Assembly: GCA_963513945.1 (NCBI GenBank)
Contig: OY740716.1
Coordinates: 90,247,232-90,311,231 of the forward strand
From: Hydrotaea diabolus
Taxonomy: Eukaryota; Arthropoda; Insecta; Diptera; Muscidae
Reading direction: 5' to 3'
DNA: 64,000 nt
A model generated the notes under the pieces. It ran no database searches. It was not told the DNA's origin and saw only the letters and a program-made list of their open reading frames with translations. Made by a program: the position numbers and the translations under genes. Shown here one piece after another: positions 46,307 to 57,591 of the stretch; position 1 is the first letter of the stretch; each line of letters starts with the position of its first letter.

Positions 46307-48036
46307 CTGAAGTGCAAGAAGATGAAGTGGTCGCAACGAAAAATCTCAGGCAGGGCGAGGTACACGGCAAACACTGTAATTCTATGGAAGCAAACTATGA
46401 GCGATAATTCACTTCCTTGAGAACACGTTTTCAATGAAATGTCGCTGTAACCAATACAAGTGTATGTACGAGGAACGAAGCAGACGAAAGAACGTAAAGA
46501 AAGACGACGAAAACGGCAGTAACTAATAGCGAAACCAGCTAAAAGGAACAGCACGAGATGGCGGCGTAGAAAGAAGCGTTGGCTTGAAATGTGACAAGAC
46601 CGTGTACGTACGATCGTACGTATAGCGACAGCAGAAGGAGCGACAGACCGACAATTCGACAGACAGAACGACCGTTTGACAGAGCCGCCGTCAAAGAAAA
46701 ACAAATTAAACAAAACAAACCGACCGACCGACCGATGTCTCACCGTCTACTTGGTATTCTATGTACACGCTCTACAATATCGCCGTCGTAGCGTTGTTGA
46801 TAGTGTTGGTGTTGTTGCTGTTGGCAAAAAGGTTGAATTTCCAGTTTTCGATGTTGTAGAATTTCTAGGTTTCTTCGAGAGCAGAATTTAGAAACTCTTT
46901 TTCTTTGGAATTCTTTCAATCTCCGCTATTATGTGTATATACTACTGCTGCTGTTGTTTTTGTTGTTGCTTATTATATATTTTACTTCTCGGTTTTATAT
47001 ACCGTGTACTCGCACAAGATATTCAGAGACTGTATTTTGTGTTTTTTTCTTTATTGTTGTTGTGATTTTTGTTCTTGTTTTTCTTAATTAAATACCGTTC
47101 GATTCGAATATTTATTTATTAATTATTTCACACTGATTTCTGATAATGGACAAACTCTCGAAAAATTGCAAAATACAAATGGCGTAAAAGAATTTTGTTA
47201 CTTTTCCTTCATTGTTGTTGTCGAAGCGGTTAGAGCGTTATTCGCTTTTTTCAAAAAAAATTAAAATTTCGTTTCTTTAAACAATTTGTGGAATTTCTTT
47301 CTTTTGCTTCTGGTGGAAGTTTAACGATTTCTCTTCGAAAACAACAAAATTTATATTTATTCGTAAATCGTAAAAGATTTTTATTTAAATTTGCACTTTT
47401 CACTTTGTTAATCACATCACATCGTCGTCACCAACTCACATACCAAAAGGCGTACCACTACCAGTGCATTCCACACACACGCACGGTCGCGCACACACAT
47501 GCTCAGGGCAAGTACGTGAATCTGAACAAACGCGGTATATAAGACTTGGAAAAGTTCACAACCGACGACTGACTGACTCAGTGGATAGAATAAATAACAG
47601 AGGTTGTGTCTTTGTATGTGTGTAGTTGAAAAAATGTCAGTTCACTTGTATGTGTGATTCGAACAAAAAGCCAGAGAAAAAAATAAAAAACAGTGCCCGC
47701 TTAATCCATCCGTGCGATCGGTGTTGACGCGGCGCAGGTTCACTCAAGAATGGCTCAGCGCTCAGCGTATGTACGTTTTCTCAAGTAACTCGTTGCCGTC
47801 TAGATGTGAGGCCTGCCTGCTTCGAGTTGTTTTACCACTTTTTACGACTTTGGCATTTCACGTAACACATGCAGACACACGGGTACACTTGCTCGCTGGC
47901 CGTTAAGACACTCTGCTCTCTTACTTCGAAATCTCAGAGTATCTTAAGCTATCTCGACATTCTCAAACACAAACAAGAGACAAACCAGAAGAGAGCACAG
48001 GTGAGATTGGAGGTGCGAGAGTTGTTACACACTTAC
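46307..48036 (-). other. Probable first intron of the PTB gene, with promoter-like DNA
   Basis: 1.73 kb between the acceptor at 46307 and a strong donor at 48036. Less AT-rich than most of the window, with CGAC/GACCGACCGACC repeats (46719-46735), TTGTTGTTG and TGCTGCTGTTG runs (46800-46980) and CACACACG runs (47463-47495), typical of regulatory or 5'-gene DNA in flies. An 18 bp perfect palindrome lies at 46605-46622. The 150-codon minus frame 46743-46291 shows no domain. Alternative first exons may be hidden here. Confidence 0.5.
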
Positions 48037-48110
48037 CTGAGCTGCCCACAGAGAGCGCTGTGTAAAAGCGGACGTAACAGGTAGTTGTCAGATACTGCTT
48101 CGGATGCGAC
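48037..48110 (-). other. Candidate non-coding first exon of the PTB gene
   Basis: Minus-strand CTGTGGGCAGCTCAG is followed by GTAAGTGTG at 48036-48031, an ideal donor, 1.7 kb upstream of the coding exon and on the same strand. The upstream edge (transcription start) is not determined; CAGTATCTGAC near 48098 could be an initiator. No ATG-led frame of note, so it would be 5' UTR. Confidence 0.42.
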
Positions 48111-50139
48111 CGATTAAGGATTAGGGGAGGATTAGTTTCGAATTACCAGCTCTTTTTTCGCTTAGTTGTCATTGAGTTGTTTTGTAAAGTGTATTTGTAT
48201 TACTGCGAAATCCAGATAATGACAACAAAGTCGGGAATACGGCAAACAAAGCATGGACTCATTGGCACAGTTTTTATGCTGTGTTTTAGCCAGAATGATC
48301 CTTATTGGCCCAGGAGTTGAAATTCCCCCCAACGATATTTTGCATTTATCAAACCTTAGTTCACGTATGAGCGGCGATACTCGCATCTTCCTCATTTAAC
48401 AACTTTGAAGTTGTTTTTTTAAACTTAAATTAGCGTACACGATTCAAGTGCCATTTTTTACCTTAAAATGTGAAAGCAATCCTTTCAGGGCGGGACCAAT
48501 AATGATATACTTAACATCTCCGTTATGGTTGGCGTTAATGATAAACTTAAGAGCTGGAGCTGTATAAACTCATTAGCTGATATTTTAGTTACAGGCCGTA
48601 CATAACTTGCTAGCATTTATTTGAATAGATTTAAATTAAAATTGCACAGAGAAACAGGACCTTAAATCAAAGTGAACCTTTGTACAGAGGTTATATCAAA
48701 AAGTTTAACGACTTTGATCGAACTTTTGCAGTGTTGGTTATGGTTTGCTTTAATGCACTAAGCTAAATTTGACCAAGATCGGGTTCGATACGCGGCCTCC
48801 CATCGGTATGGACCGTTGTATGGAGGCTACACAAATCTCACCATGGATGGTTATAGGCCGCTCAAAACGCTGTATGTTGAATTTAAGCAAGATCGGATTA
48901 AAAATATTGATTTTAGTAGCGCCAAAAATCGGGGGGCATAATGTGTATGAAGGCTACTTGAAACCATGATCCAATTTTACCAGGGCTAATTTTTTATTTC
49001 GTATGATATAGTATGATTAATATAAGCAGGATTAGCTGTAAAATGTGTCTTGTTGAGTGGCATGGCCTTTAATCGGGAAATACCATTGTAGGTGCGGTAG
49101 AATTTCAGCACGGTTGGTTCTTTCGTTACTCACTATACTAAACTAAAGCAAGATCGGTAGTAATATGAGACTTGTAGACCCACAGGGCCCTTGTTGGTAC
49201 TTTTCGCAAACATTTTTTGTTTTTCCAAGGACTGACGCTATACAAATTATTTCCAAATTCACCCGACTTGTAGCCAATCTTGATGAAACTTTAGCTTTTG
49301 CGCTAAAAACGAAAGCTATCAAAATTGAAGAAAGTCGTTCCAGATTTTGATAAAGCTCCCACACATATGTTCAACCTATTTTAAGTCTTTAGCTCTAGAA
49401 GCCACATTCTACATCTTAACTTGATGAAATTTTCAGAATCGAGTTTTTTGGACTGAGGATGCAGTGGTTCAAATTAAGATATAGCTCCCTCACATATATA
49501 TATATATACCGAGTTGATGTGTTAAGCTAGAAAAGCAATATAAAACATTTAATCTTAATAAATTTTGCTCAGTTCATTAGGATCGAACAGTTTCCAACTC
49601 ATAAAAATGGGGGATATCGGTCCACGATCCTCAGGATTTGACATACTAAACCGTTTTTAAACTCCAAATTTTTATTCAGATATCTAAAAAATTTGGTATT
49701 GTATATGACGATGTATAAACAACCAATTTTGTACTAATTTGGACCATATAGGCCAATTTGTTGATATAAAGTCAATACAAATGACTTTTTTTCACTGGGC
49801 CGATTACGCTCATTTACAATCCCAAGCAGATTGTAAACCAGCATCGCGCAAAATTTCGGGATCTAAGGTTAATTCGTTTAACCACTATAGTGCCTTTAAC
49901 AGACACATGGTCGGACAGACGGACATAGCTCGATCGTCTTAGAATTTTACGACGATCAATAATATATATATACTTAATAGGGTCTCCGATTCGGTCAAAA
50001 ACGGAATGACACACTATACCAGCAACAATGGTATAGAGTAGAAAGTTACAATTTGGATCGGCTATAAGCAAGTACTTATAATTTTTTCATATATCTGGTT
50101 TTATTGAAAATGTTGAACTATGTCATTTAAAAATGGAAC
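48111..50139. repeat. Dispersed non-coding repeat, dipteran type
   Basis: 48111-48740 is unrecognised. 48760-50050 has spaced phrases such as AAGCAAGATCGG, TTGATGAAA and AGACGGACATAGCTCGATCG, then ACGACGATCAATAATATAT near 49950 and ACACTATACCAGC. The latter block recurs in related form at 28915 and 52075. No protein frame or terminal repeats are seen; this kind of sequence is often high-copy in fly genomes. Confidence 0.5.
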
Positions 50140-50400
50140 ACAATATTATTTATATGAGTACCACAACTGGGTCGACAATACCTCATCGGATCGACCCAAT
50201 TTCTCAGTACATTTTCTATTGTTTCGGGTCGAATCTCTTGAATGGCAACTTCGACTTCATGTTTAAACGATTCAATTTTCCTGAATGCTGTGCGTAACAT
50301 TTATCCTTAATGGCTCCCCACAGATAAAATTTGAAAGGGCTTAAATCACAGCTCCGTGGCGGCCAATTATATCACAATTTCGGCTGTATATTCTATTTTA
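50140..50400 (-). pseudogene. Tc1/mariner-like transposase C-terminal fragment
   Basis: The minus strand around 50375-50280 reads WPPRSCDLSPFKFYLWGAIKD then a KCYAQHSGKLN-like stretch. This is the third catalytic block and following residues of the SCDLTPLDFFLWG family. Continuation to about 50140 is frameshifted. The Asp of SCDLSP is kept. Ends not identified. Confidence 0.65.
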
Positions 50401-50859
50401 ATAAACAGTGCGTTGGCTTGTTAAAACTTAATGTCGTTTGTGTGATTCTTTTGAATTAAAAAAAATCGTTGAGAACGGCACGGCAAGGTACATCAAATAA
50501 TAAATCGATCAAATAATAAGTCTCATTGTGTTATTAGGTTATGTGACTTAATGTAAAAGTAATAGGACTTGACTTTTTTACCGTTTTGTATTTTTTATGC
50601 ATTAAAAAAACTTTAATTTTTTAGGCAAAAAATATTTTTTTTCTTGATACATTTATTTATAACTGCGAAACTGTTGCTTATGTAGCGAAACGTTGTATGA
50701 ACAGATTAAAGGAATGGTAATTTTTATTTTTTAATTTGTTTCAGCTAATTCGGACTAGTGGTTCTCGAGTTATAACAAACTTTAAATTATTATTTTAGGT
50801 ACCTTGACCAAACGAATGCTGCAGAAGTTCTTCTTTTTAGGGGACTTTCACAAACAATT

Positions 50860-51260
50860 ATCAGAAGCTTTGTCGACAATATGTTTGCATGAAACATATA
50901 TATTTGTTTGGAACATGCTACAGCATTATAGGTTTTTACAATTTATTGTATGTTTGGGACAACATTCCAGCATATTAAAATGCGAGTATCGCGTTTGTGG
51001 TATAACACAAATTTTGTGTTGAAACTATTACAACATATTTAAAGCAAACATTTTATTAGTTGCTAGTTATCTTTGAAGTGATAAGATGTAGGGAAAGCAG
51101 AACGCATTAAAAAAAAACATTGGTTAGTATTAGTGGAAATGTTTCAGTGTATGTATAAAAAAAACCGACGTCTTAAAAGGAGTATGTGTTCAGTGTCAGG
51201 CAGTTGTCAGCAAAATTTGTTGTTATATGTTTGTAAATCATCGGAGTTATGTCCTAGTTT
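50860..51260 (+). repeat. Hairpin-rich dispersed repeat, copy 1
   Basis: Landmarks in order: TTTGGAACATGCTACAGCAT, ACAACATTCCAGCATATTAA, TTGTGGTATAACACAAATTT, TAGTTGCTAGTTATC, GATAAGATGTAGGGAAAGC, GGAAATGTTTCAGTG, and GTCAGGCAGTTGTCAGC. The same series appears inverted at 57090-57480 and 59810-60240, and split at 51770-53130. No coding capacity. Class unknown. Confidence 0.7.
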
Positions 51261-51299
51261 CAACAATAAGGTACATACTTATGCATATATAAATGATTG

Positions 51300-51745
51300 G
51301 AAATCTAACTGCAAACATATTAAAGTTCTCGTGATAATAATATGTGTCTGCACATAAGCATATAAATGTTTGGGAACATTGCTACAAACATATTAATGTT
51401 TGCTGTGACCGAGCATGCTCCACACATTAATATGTTTCCTGCATGTTTGCAAGCAACATATTTATTCCTCAATGTAGGCTCTCAGATTCGGAATGGCAAA
51501 TTTAGTATACCGTCTACTTTTCAGTGAAGGATATACAATTTTTCCGAGCTTTCGGCAAATTATGCATGCAAACAAACTATGCAGAAAACATAAATATGTT
51601 TGTAGCAATATTCCCAAACATTTATATGTTTTTATGGATATATATATATATATATATTTTTTTGCACCTAAGCATTAATATGTTTTCGGTAATGGTCTGA
51701 AACATGCGAACGCTTAAGCATAAAAATGTTTCCACCCAATCATTA
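51300..51745. repeat. Imperfect array of hairpin units (ACAT...ATGT)
   Basis: Repeated units of about 45-70 bp, each holding two short inverted words such as CAAACAT and ATGTTTG around 3-6 bases (e.g. 51385-51402, 51586-51602, 51608-51625). A phrase like GGGAACATTGCTACA or its relatives lies between units. It continues the copy at 50860. A TA dinucleotide run lies at 51640-51658. A shorter array of the same kind is at 58905-59060. Confidence 0.62.
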
Positions 51746-51769
51746 ATATTCTTGCATAAATCTATGCAG

Positions 51770-53130
51770 GTAGCAATACCGGCCAACTAGTTGAAATTGC
51801 GGCCATTAATCCAATGTTTAATAAATTAACTAGTGTTAAAAATACAATAATAAAATCCGACAACTGCCTGATACTAAACATATTCTGTTTTTCAAAACTC
51901 ACGATTACTTATTATTGAGCCTAGCAAGTTAATTCAATTAAATTAATTCATTTTTTGCACTGAAACCCTTCCCCTAACACTTACCAATTTTCTTTTTATA
52001 CCCTCCACCATACAATGGAGGGTATATTAGTTTTGTCATTCTGTCTGTAACACCTTGAAATAATCATCGGAGACCCAACAACGTATATATATTCTTGATC
52101 CTCGTAAAATTTTAAGACGATCTAGCCATATTGTCTGGCTGTCCGTCTGTTCGTCTGTTGAAAACAAGATAGAGCCTGCATGAAAACAGCTAGGGAGCTA
52201 AAATTTGGCACAAACATGTGTAGTTAACCTAGTATGGTTGGTATTGAAAATGGGCTATAATCTCTATATAGGCGCAATCATCTATGTAAAAATGGTTTAG
52301 ATTGAAACACCGTTTCTTGTACCTCCCATACAAACGGCCTTATGGGCCTTGAGAAATAATATGACTATAACTCACCACAAACTTGACCTATCGAAATGAA
52401 ATTTTACACATCTAGATTTCTATATACAACACACTTCTACGCTGAATTCGGTTGAGATCGGAAAAGTCCTACTGGTACCTCCCACACTAACGGTCTCATG
52501 GGCCTTGAAAAATAATATGACAATAACTCACTACAAGCTTGACCTTTCGAAATGAAATTGTGCAAATAAAGATTTCTATATACTCGTAGAACACACTTCC
52601 GCACCAAATTTGGTTTTATTTGAGAATCTGGTGGTGGGTATCCAAAGTTTGGCACAGCCAAACTTAACATTTTTACTTGTTTCTACATGAAGATTTTTAT
52701 ATAGAACACACCTCTGCGCGAAATTCTGTTGAGATCGGAAAAGTCCTACTGGTACCTCCTACACAAACGGTCTCATGGGCTTTGAGAAATAATATGACCA
52801 TAACTCACCACAAGCTTGACCTATCGAAATGAAATTTTGCACATAAAGATTTCTATATACTTGAAGAACACACTTCCGCACCAAATTTGGTTTTATTTGA
52901 GAATCTGGTGGAGGGTATCCAAAGTACGGCACTGCCAAACTTAACATTTTTACTTGTTTTTTTCCTAAACGTGTACTGCTTCCACTACTTTGTATGGCTT
53001 ACAAAATAACTAGCAACTATTAATATTTTGTGACAACATACGATTTTTCTGATCCCTTTATGCCAAAAGACAAACATAAATATGTTTGCACCATGTTCTT
53101 AACATATACATGTTAGTATATATTTTTAAC
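51770..53130 (-). repeat. Hairpin-rich dispersed repeat, copy 2, interrupted
   Basis: 51770-51994 (CCGACAACTGCCTGATAC, GCACTGAAACCCTTCCCC, ACACTTACCAATTTTCTT) and 52969-53130 (TGTACTGCTTCCACTAC, AACTAGCAACTATTAATA, GACAAACATAAATATGTTTG) together match the inverse of copy 1. The interruption 51995-52968 is another repeat, so that insertion is younger. Confidence 0.68.
51995..52968. repeat. Dipteran dispersed repeat with internal direct repeats
   Basis: Begins TATACCCTCCACCATACAATGG, an inverted GGAGGGTAT motif, and ends CCAAACTTAACATTTTTACTTG. Internally a segment starting ACCTCC.ACACAAACGG occurs three times (52321, 52478, 52756). The block GGTTTTATTTGAGAATCTGG to ACATTTTTACTTG occurs twice (52610-52681, 52888-52959), a direct duplication of about 278 bp. 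Two similar minus-strand frames (52670-52437, 52947-52759) are only readings of the duplication. The GGCACAGCCAAACTT ending is a phrase common in fly repeats. Confidence 0.65.
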
Positions 53131-53239
53131 ATAGTTTTTTCTCCGTGTATATGGTCATTGTCATTTTGGATAGCATTTTATTTACTAAAGATACTCGTAT
53201 TTCAAAGACGTTTTTATTCCTAAACAGTTCATTAAATTA

Positions 53240-54323
53240 CACAGTGCAACACCAAAAATGCGAATTCAATGAAACCAATTGCAAATGAAAGTTGACATTA
53301 TCGATAACAGTTCACTGCAAGTCTTATTTTTACACGCATTTGAAGTTGGTGATTTTGGAACGCTGTCTAACAAAAACGTTGTCTAAGAAAAGATCATTGG
53401 AAATTTGATGAAATGATGCTTATTTATTTATTTATTTTTCCTGTTGACAGAGAAATATTGTTGAAATACTGCTTGACAATTACGAAGAGCAGTTATTCGT
53501 ACACTCGGTTCTAGTACATTGTTTTGTTTACGTGCAACATACTCTGAATCACGCTTCGACATATTGACGTGTTTTAGTGCTTCATCTAAACAGTTTTATG
53601 ATATTGGTATCATACGATTGTTAAACTCAGAAGGCTCGTTAGTAGGATCGTATCAACTTGTCAGGTATTATAATTGTGGTGGTTCCTAGAGTTGTGGTAC
53701 GCAGGTAGTCACATTGTCTTTTTTTCGGGTGTGTAATTGTGCGCTTGGGTGTCTTTATGGTCTTGTTTAGGATTTTTGCGTTACTTAGTTTTATTGCCTT
53801 GCTGTCTTTTGTAGAAATTATTTAAGGGCCCAAATAGTATGTCTGTAGCAGTGTTCATTTATTATCCTACCTGTTCATTTATTATCCTACCGTCGAATGT
53901 CTTTTGTGTGTATATTTTCATGTTCTCTTATAGGCTTAACCATATTCCTTGTGTTGTCTATGCACTAATACACCACTTTTCTATGAACATCTACAAGATA
54001 AAGCACCGTTTGTACGACAGTGCCATCTAGCGTGAGTTTTAGGTAAAATAAATATCGAAAATAAATTCCTCGACCCCAAACAGTAAGATACCACAACTTT
54101 CCAGGATAATAAAAATAAATAAGAATTATTTTATCAAATTTTTTTAATGATCTTTTCTTGTTAGCAAGCGTTCAAAAATCACCAACTTTAAAAGCGTGTA
54201 AAAAAACATCTCGCACTGAACGAAAGACAACCCTTGATGGGTTTGTCATGGATAATGTCAACATTCATTTGCAATTGGTTTCACCCCATTCGTATTCGGA
54301 AAGATAGATTTTGTATCACTGTG
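53240..54323. mobile_element. Long-TIR DNA transposon with CACAGTG ends
   Basis: 1084 bp with termini CACAGTG (53240-53246) and CACTGTG (54317-54323). The arms 53240-53412 and 54131-54323 are clear inverted homologues: both hold GAAACCAATTGCAAATGAA, GTTGACATTATC, AAGTTGGTGATTTT and AAAAGATCATT in order. The CAC(A/T)GTG end is what Transib elements and their RAG-derived relatives use, and also fits some other superfamilies. The flanks (AATTA / TCATC) show no target duplication. The 720 bp core encodes only a 63-codon hydrophobic frame; non-autonomous. Confidence 0.7.
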
Positions 54324-54774
54324 TCATCTATATTATGAGAAATAATATTTTTAAAAATTGTTCTCGAAATGAGATTTATCAAGAAAAAACTAGTGAAAAA
54401 AGGCTAAAGGGTGGCGTGGTCGTCTATATAATACCTAATTAAAAATAGGTTTTTGGATGGACGGGTTCTTAATTTACACAGATGTGGTAGTCATATAAAT
54501 GATGTGCTCCATTAATGAATGACAAAGTTCGACCCTTCCAATTAAACCAGAAATTTGAAAAAATTATAAATAATTTCTTTTACAGACGATTTAACTTTAA
54601 AATTGTAAATGGCCCACCCTATATGTTTTCTCCGTAGGCATAAATACGTACCTCATTGTTGAAATTAGGACATAAATCCAATGTTTAACAAACTTACGAG
54701 TGCATACCTATAATTCCGTGACTTTTCCAACTTTCCACGTAGTCGTAGTTATATTTAATGCAACACTGCTCCCA
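54324..54774. other. Spacer with a fragment of the hairpin-rich repeat
   Basis: 54640-54725 (GTTGAAATTAGGACATAAATCC, TGTTTAACAAACTTACGAGTG, TATAATTCCGTGAC) matches the start of the hairpin-rich repeat copies at 51780 and 59800. The rest is unrecognised. Confidence 0.45.
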
Positions 54775-55924
54775 CACGCAGAAAAAAAGTATGGTTGTGG
54801 TGACAATATTCGAAGAGGATCATACTATTGTTGGGTATATGGTTGTGGCATAACAATATTATGATCCTCACAACAATAGTATGATTCACACATAACCATA
54901 CTATGATCACCACAACCATAGTATGATTCACAATCAACCATACTATGATCTCCACAACCATACTATGATCCTCACAACAATAGTATGATTCACACTCAAC
55001 CATACTATTATCTCCACAACCATAGTATGATCCTCACAACCATAGTATGTTTCTCATACAACCATAGTATGATCCTCACAACCATAGTATGATTCGCACG
55101 CAACCATACTATGATCCCCACAACCATAGTATGATTCACACTCAACCATACTATGATCCCCAAAATTATTTATTAGGATTGGGTAATGTTGTTATTCAAA
55201 AATAGAGATTTTAATCGAGCAAGTTATTATAAATTGCATTACTATTAGATCATAGCCAATTTTGAACATTTCATTCAAGAAACCAAAATATATATTCCAA
55301 CGGCCAAAAATACTTTTAGTTGCCAGCAGAGGTGAATGCTACTTCACCATCCGTAGACACCAAGTAACGAATGTGATTAAACCATGATCAATGGCTATAT
55401 ACTTAAGTGCAGGCAGATTTTAAATAAACGAGAACCAATCGTTATTAGAGTATTTCACCGAACAAAGTAAACACAATAAAAATCCCTTGAACTACATTCC
55501 GATTGTTGTTGTTTTTTTAACGGACAGCAACCATTCACTGTATCGTGTGTATGTGGTTTTTTTGTATATCAAAAAACATACGCACACACATACATGTATT
55601 CTCTACAAAACCTGTTTTGTTATGTTCATAGTCACAACCATACTGTATGATTGCCGTAATCATATTTTTGTTAACGTGAATTTTAAACAACAGTACTTTT
55701 GCAGCAGCAACCATGTTTATATGGTTGCTACAACCATATTTTCATTTCTAAATTTGGCAATAATACTATTGTTACATTTCAACAATAGTAATATTGTTGT
55801 AATCATACTGTTGTGAAAATGAAATTCATAAAACAATACTATGGTTGCGACGAACATGCTTTTATTGTAGAGAACATACTATTGTTGCGGTGACCATAGT
55901 GTAACCATATCTTTTCTCTGCGTG
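54775..55924. mobile_element. TIR element carrying a minisatellite, long copy
   Basis: 1150 bp, ends CACGCAGAAAAAAAGTATGG and the complement of CACGCAGAGAAAAGATATGG; the dinucleotide CA flanks both sides. Internally: GGTGACAATATTCGAAGAGG near the left end (shared with 13318-13931), a minisatellite at 54850-55165, and a right part in which ATAGTATG/CATACTATTG words are inverted. Its 109-codon frame (55487-55816) is Thr/His/Val-rich and not recognised. A non-autonomous element. Confidence 0.75.
54850..55165. repeat. Minisatellite of ACAACCATA/CTATGAT units
   Basis: About eight units of roughly 38-40 bp following the pattern CATACTATGATC, CCACAACCATAGTATG, ATTCACACTCAAC. CATACTATG and CATAGTATG alternate and are complements, so the array can form a series of cruciforms. 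Confidence 0.82.
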
Positions 55925-56039
55925 CATCAAGTACCATCTGTTAATAGACTGCTGTCAAATTTTAAAAGAGTTCCGTCATTTAGTTTGTGTTTAAAAGCTG
56001 TTCAAAACATACAACCTCGTGGATTTTATTAAATATTAA

Positions 56040-57003
56040 ACAATGTGAATTTCGAGTGTTGTTTGTGAAAAAACCCCGTCAATCAAACCAAGGAAATGCT
56101 TGATAAATACTATGGGGTTTCTGCACAATCGATATCAATGGTAAAAAAGTGGTTTGCAGACTTTCGTTGTGGTCGCACAAGTACCAATGACGTTGAACGT
56201 TCTGGACGGCCAATCGAGGTCAATACACCCGAAAAGGTCAAAAATCCACGAATGGTGTAAGCCGATCGAAGAGTAAAAATTCAAGAGGTTGTTGATGCCA
56301 TAAGCATTTCATATGGCAGTGTGGTTACGAGTTTACATGATCAGATGGGTTTAAGAAAGCTGTCTGCAAGTTGGTTGCCGCAATTGACCAATTGACCATG
56401 AACGTAATCCTGTGACAATTTCAAAGGATTGTTTGGAGTTGTTTAGCCGCAATTCGAATGAGTCTCTGCAGCATTTTGTAACTGTGGATGAAACTTGGAT
56501 CGATTACAACACTCCGGAGACCAAGCAGCAGTCTAAACAATGGGTTTCTCCCTGTAAACCGGCTGCAAGGCCAAGGGAACTTTGGCGGCCAATAAGGTGA
56601 TAGCAACAGTTTTTGGGATGCACGCAGGATAATCCACATCGATTATCTTTAAAAGGGAAAAATAATAAACGGCGGATATTGCCAACTTATTAAAACGATT
56701 TAACGAGGTTTAAAAAAAAGCGGCCCCACATGGCAAAAAAAAAGTTATTTTTTATCAAGATAATAAACGGGTGCACATGTGTGCAGTCTTAATGGAAAAA
56801 TAGCATGAATTGGGTTACTAATTTGTACCTCATCCGAATTTAGCCTCCAGTGACTATTTCCTACTTGCAGACCTAAAGAAATGTTTTGGTGGAAAGAGAT
56901 TCAGCTTCAACGATGAAGTTATTGATCAAACAAATGCCTATTTTATGGACCTCAGAAAATCGTATTTTTTGGAAGGGATACAAAAATTTGAGAAACGTTA
57001 GAC
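56040..57003 (+). pseudogene. Mariner transposase, several frames
   Basis: Mariner domains in order on the plus strand. MLDKYYGVSAQSISMVKKWF-like stretch (56097-56155), FRCGRTSTNDVERSGRP (56163-56213), VDETWIDYNTPETKQQSKQW (first catalytic Asp, 56484-56543), FYQDNKRVH (second Asp, about 56752-56778) and SSDYF then LKKCFGGKRFSFNDEV (third Asp, near 56849-56920), then EGIQKF and TKCIELKEHY to about 57030. Numerous frameshifts and stops. It belongs to the lineage of the fragment at 7668 (TKCIxxxxxY). Terminal repeats were not resolved. Confidence 0.83.
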
Positions 57004-57089
57004 TAAGTGTATAGAGCTTAAAGAACATTATGTTAATTTTTTTTTGCAAAAAAGCTATGTTTTTTTTGCAAAAGTCAAGGAATTATTGA

Positions 57090-57480
57090 CAATAAATTAT
57101 AACAACAATAAATTCTGCCGACAATTGTCTGATATTGAACACATACTTTATTAAAAATATCGATTTTTTTATACACTGAAACATTTCCACTAATACTCAC
57201 CAATGTTCTTTTCATTTGTAAATGCATTCCGCTTCCCCTACATCTTAGCACTTGAATGATAACTAGCAACTAATAAAAATTCTGCGTTAAATATGTTGTA
57301 ATATATTTTAACACAAAATTTATGTTATAACACAAATATGATATTTCAATATGCTAGAATGTTGTCCCAAACAAACAATAAGCTTGTGAATACCTATAAT
57401 CCTGTAGCATGTTTCAAACATATATATGTTTGCATGCAAACATATTCATAACTATGTTTTTTTCACCGTAAATGTATTCA
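57090..57480 (-). repeat. Hairpin-rich dispersed repeat, copy 3
   Basis: Inverse of copy 1: CCGACAATTGTCTGATA, CACTGAAACATTTCCAC, GCTTCCCCTACATCTTA, ATAACTAGCAACTAATAA, AACACAAATATGATATTTC, ATGCTAGAATGTTGTCCC and ATATATGTTTGCATGCAAAC, in order. It ends near a mariner on the left and an unrelated stretch on the right. Confidence 0.72.
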
Positions 57481-57591
57481 GTATCTGAGAGTTGTCGGCA
57501 AAATGGTATGTTTGTTAAACAATGGATTAATTGCAAAAAGTTGGTAGTTATCTATGCCTGATTAGATTTCTGCAAGTGTATTAATGTTATA

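Noticed and set aside
46291..46743. 150-codon minus-strand frame upstream of the PTB exon
   Set aside because: No domain; it runs through the probable acceptor and intron, and its Arg/Ser/Phe-rich content is a by-product of simple repeats.
47531..47545. GGTATATAAG, a TATA-like box on the plus strand
   Set aside because: No plus-strand gene follows, and AT-rich DNA gives many such matches.
52437..52947. Two similar minus-strand frames suggesting a small protein family
   Set aside because: They are translations of a directly duplicated non-coding repeat.
54850..55165. CRISPR-like repeat array
   Set aside because: Units are contiguous and imperfect with no unique spacers; it is a minisatellite in a eukaryotic transposon.
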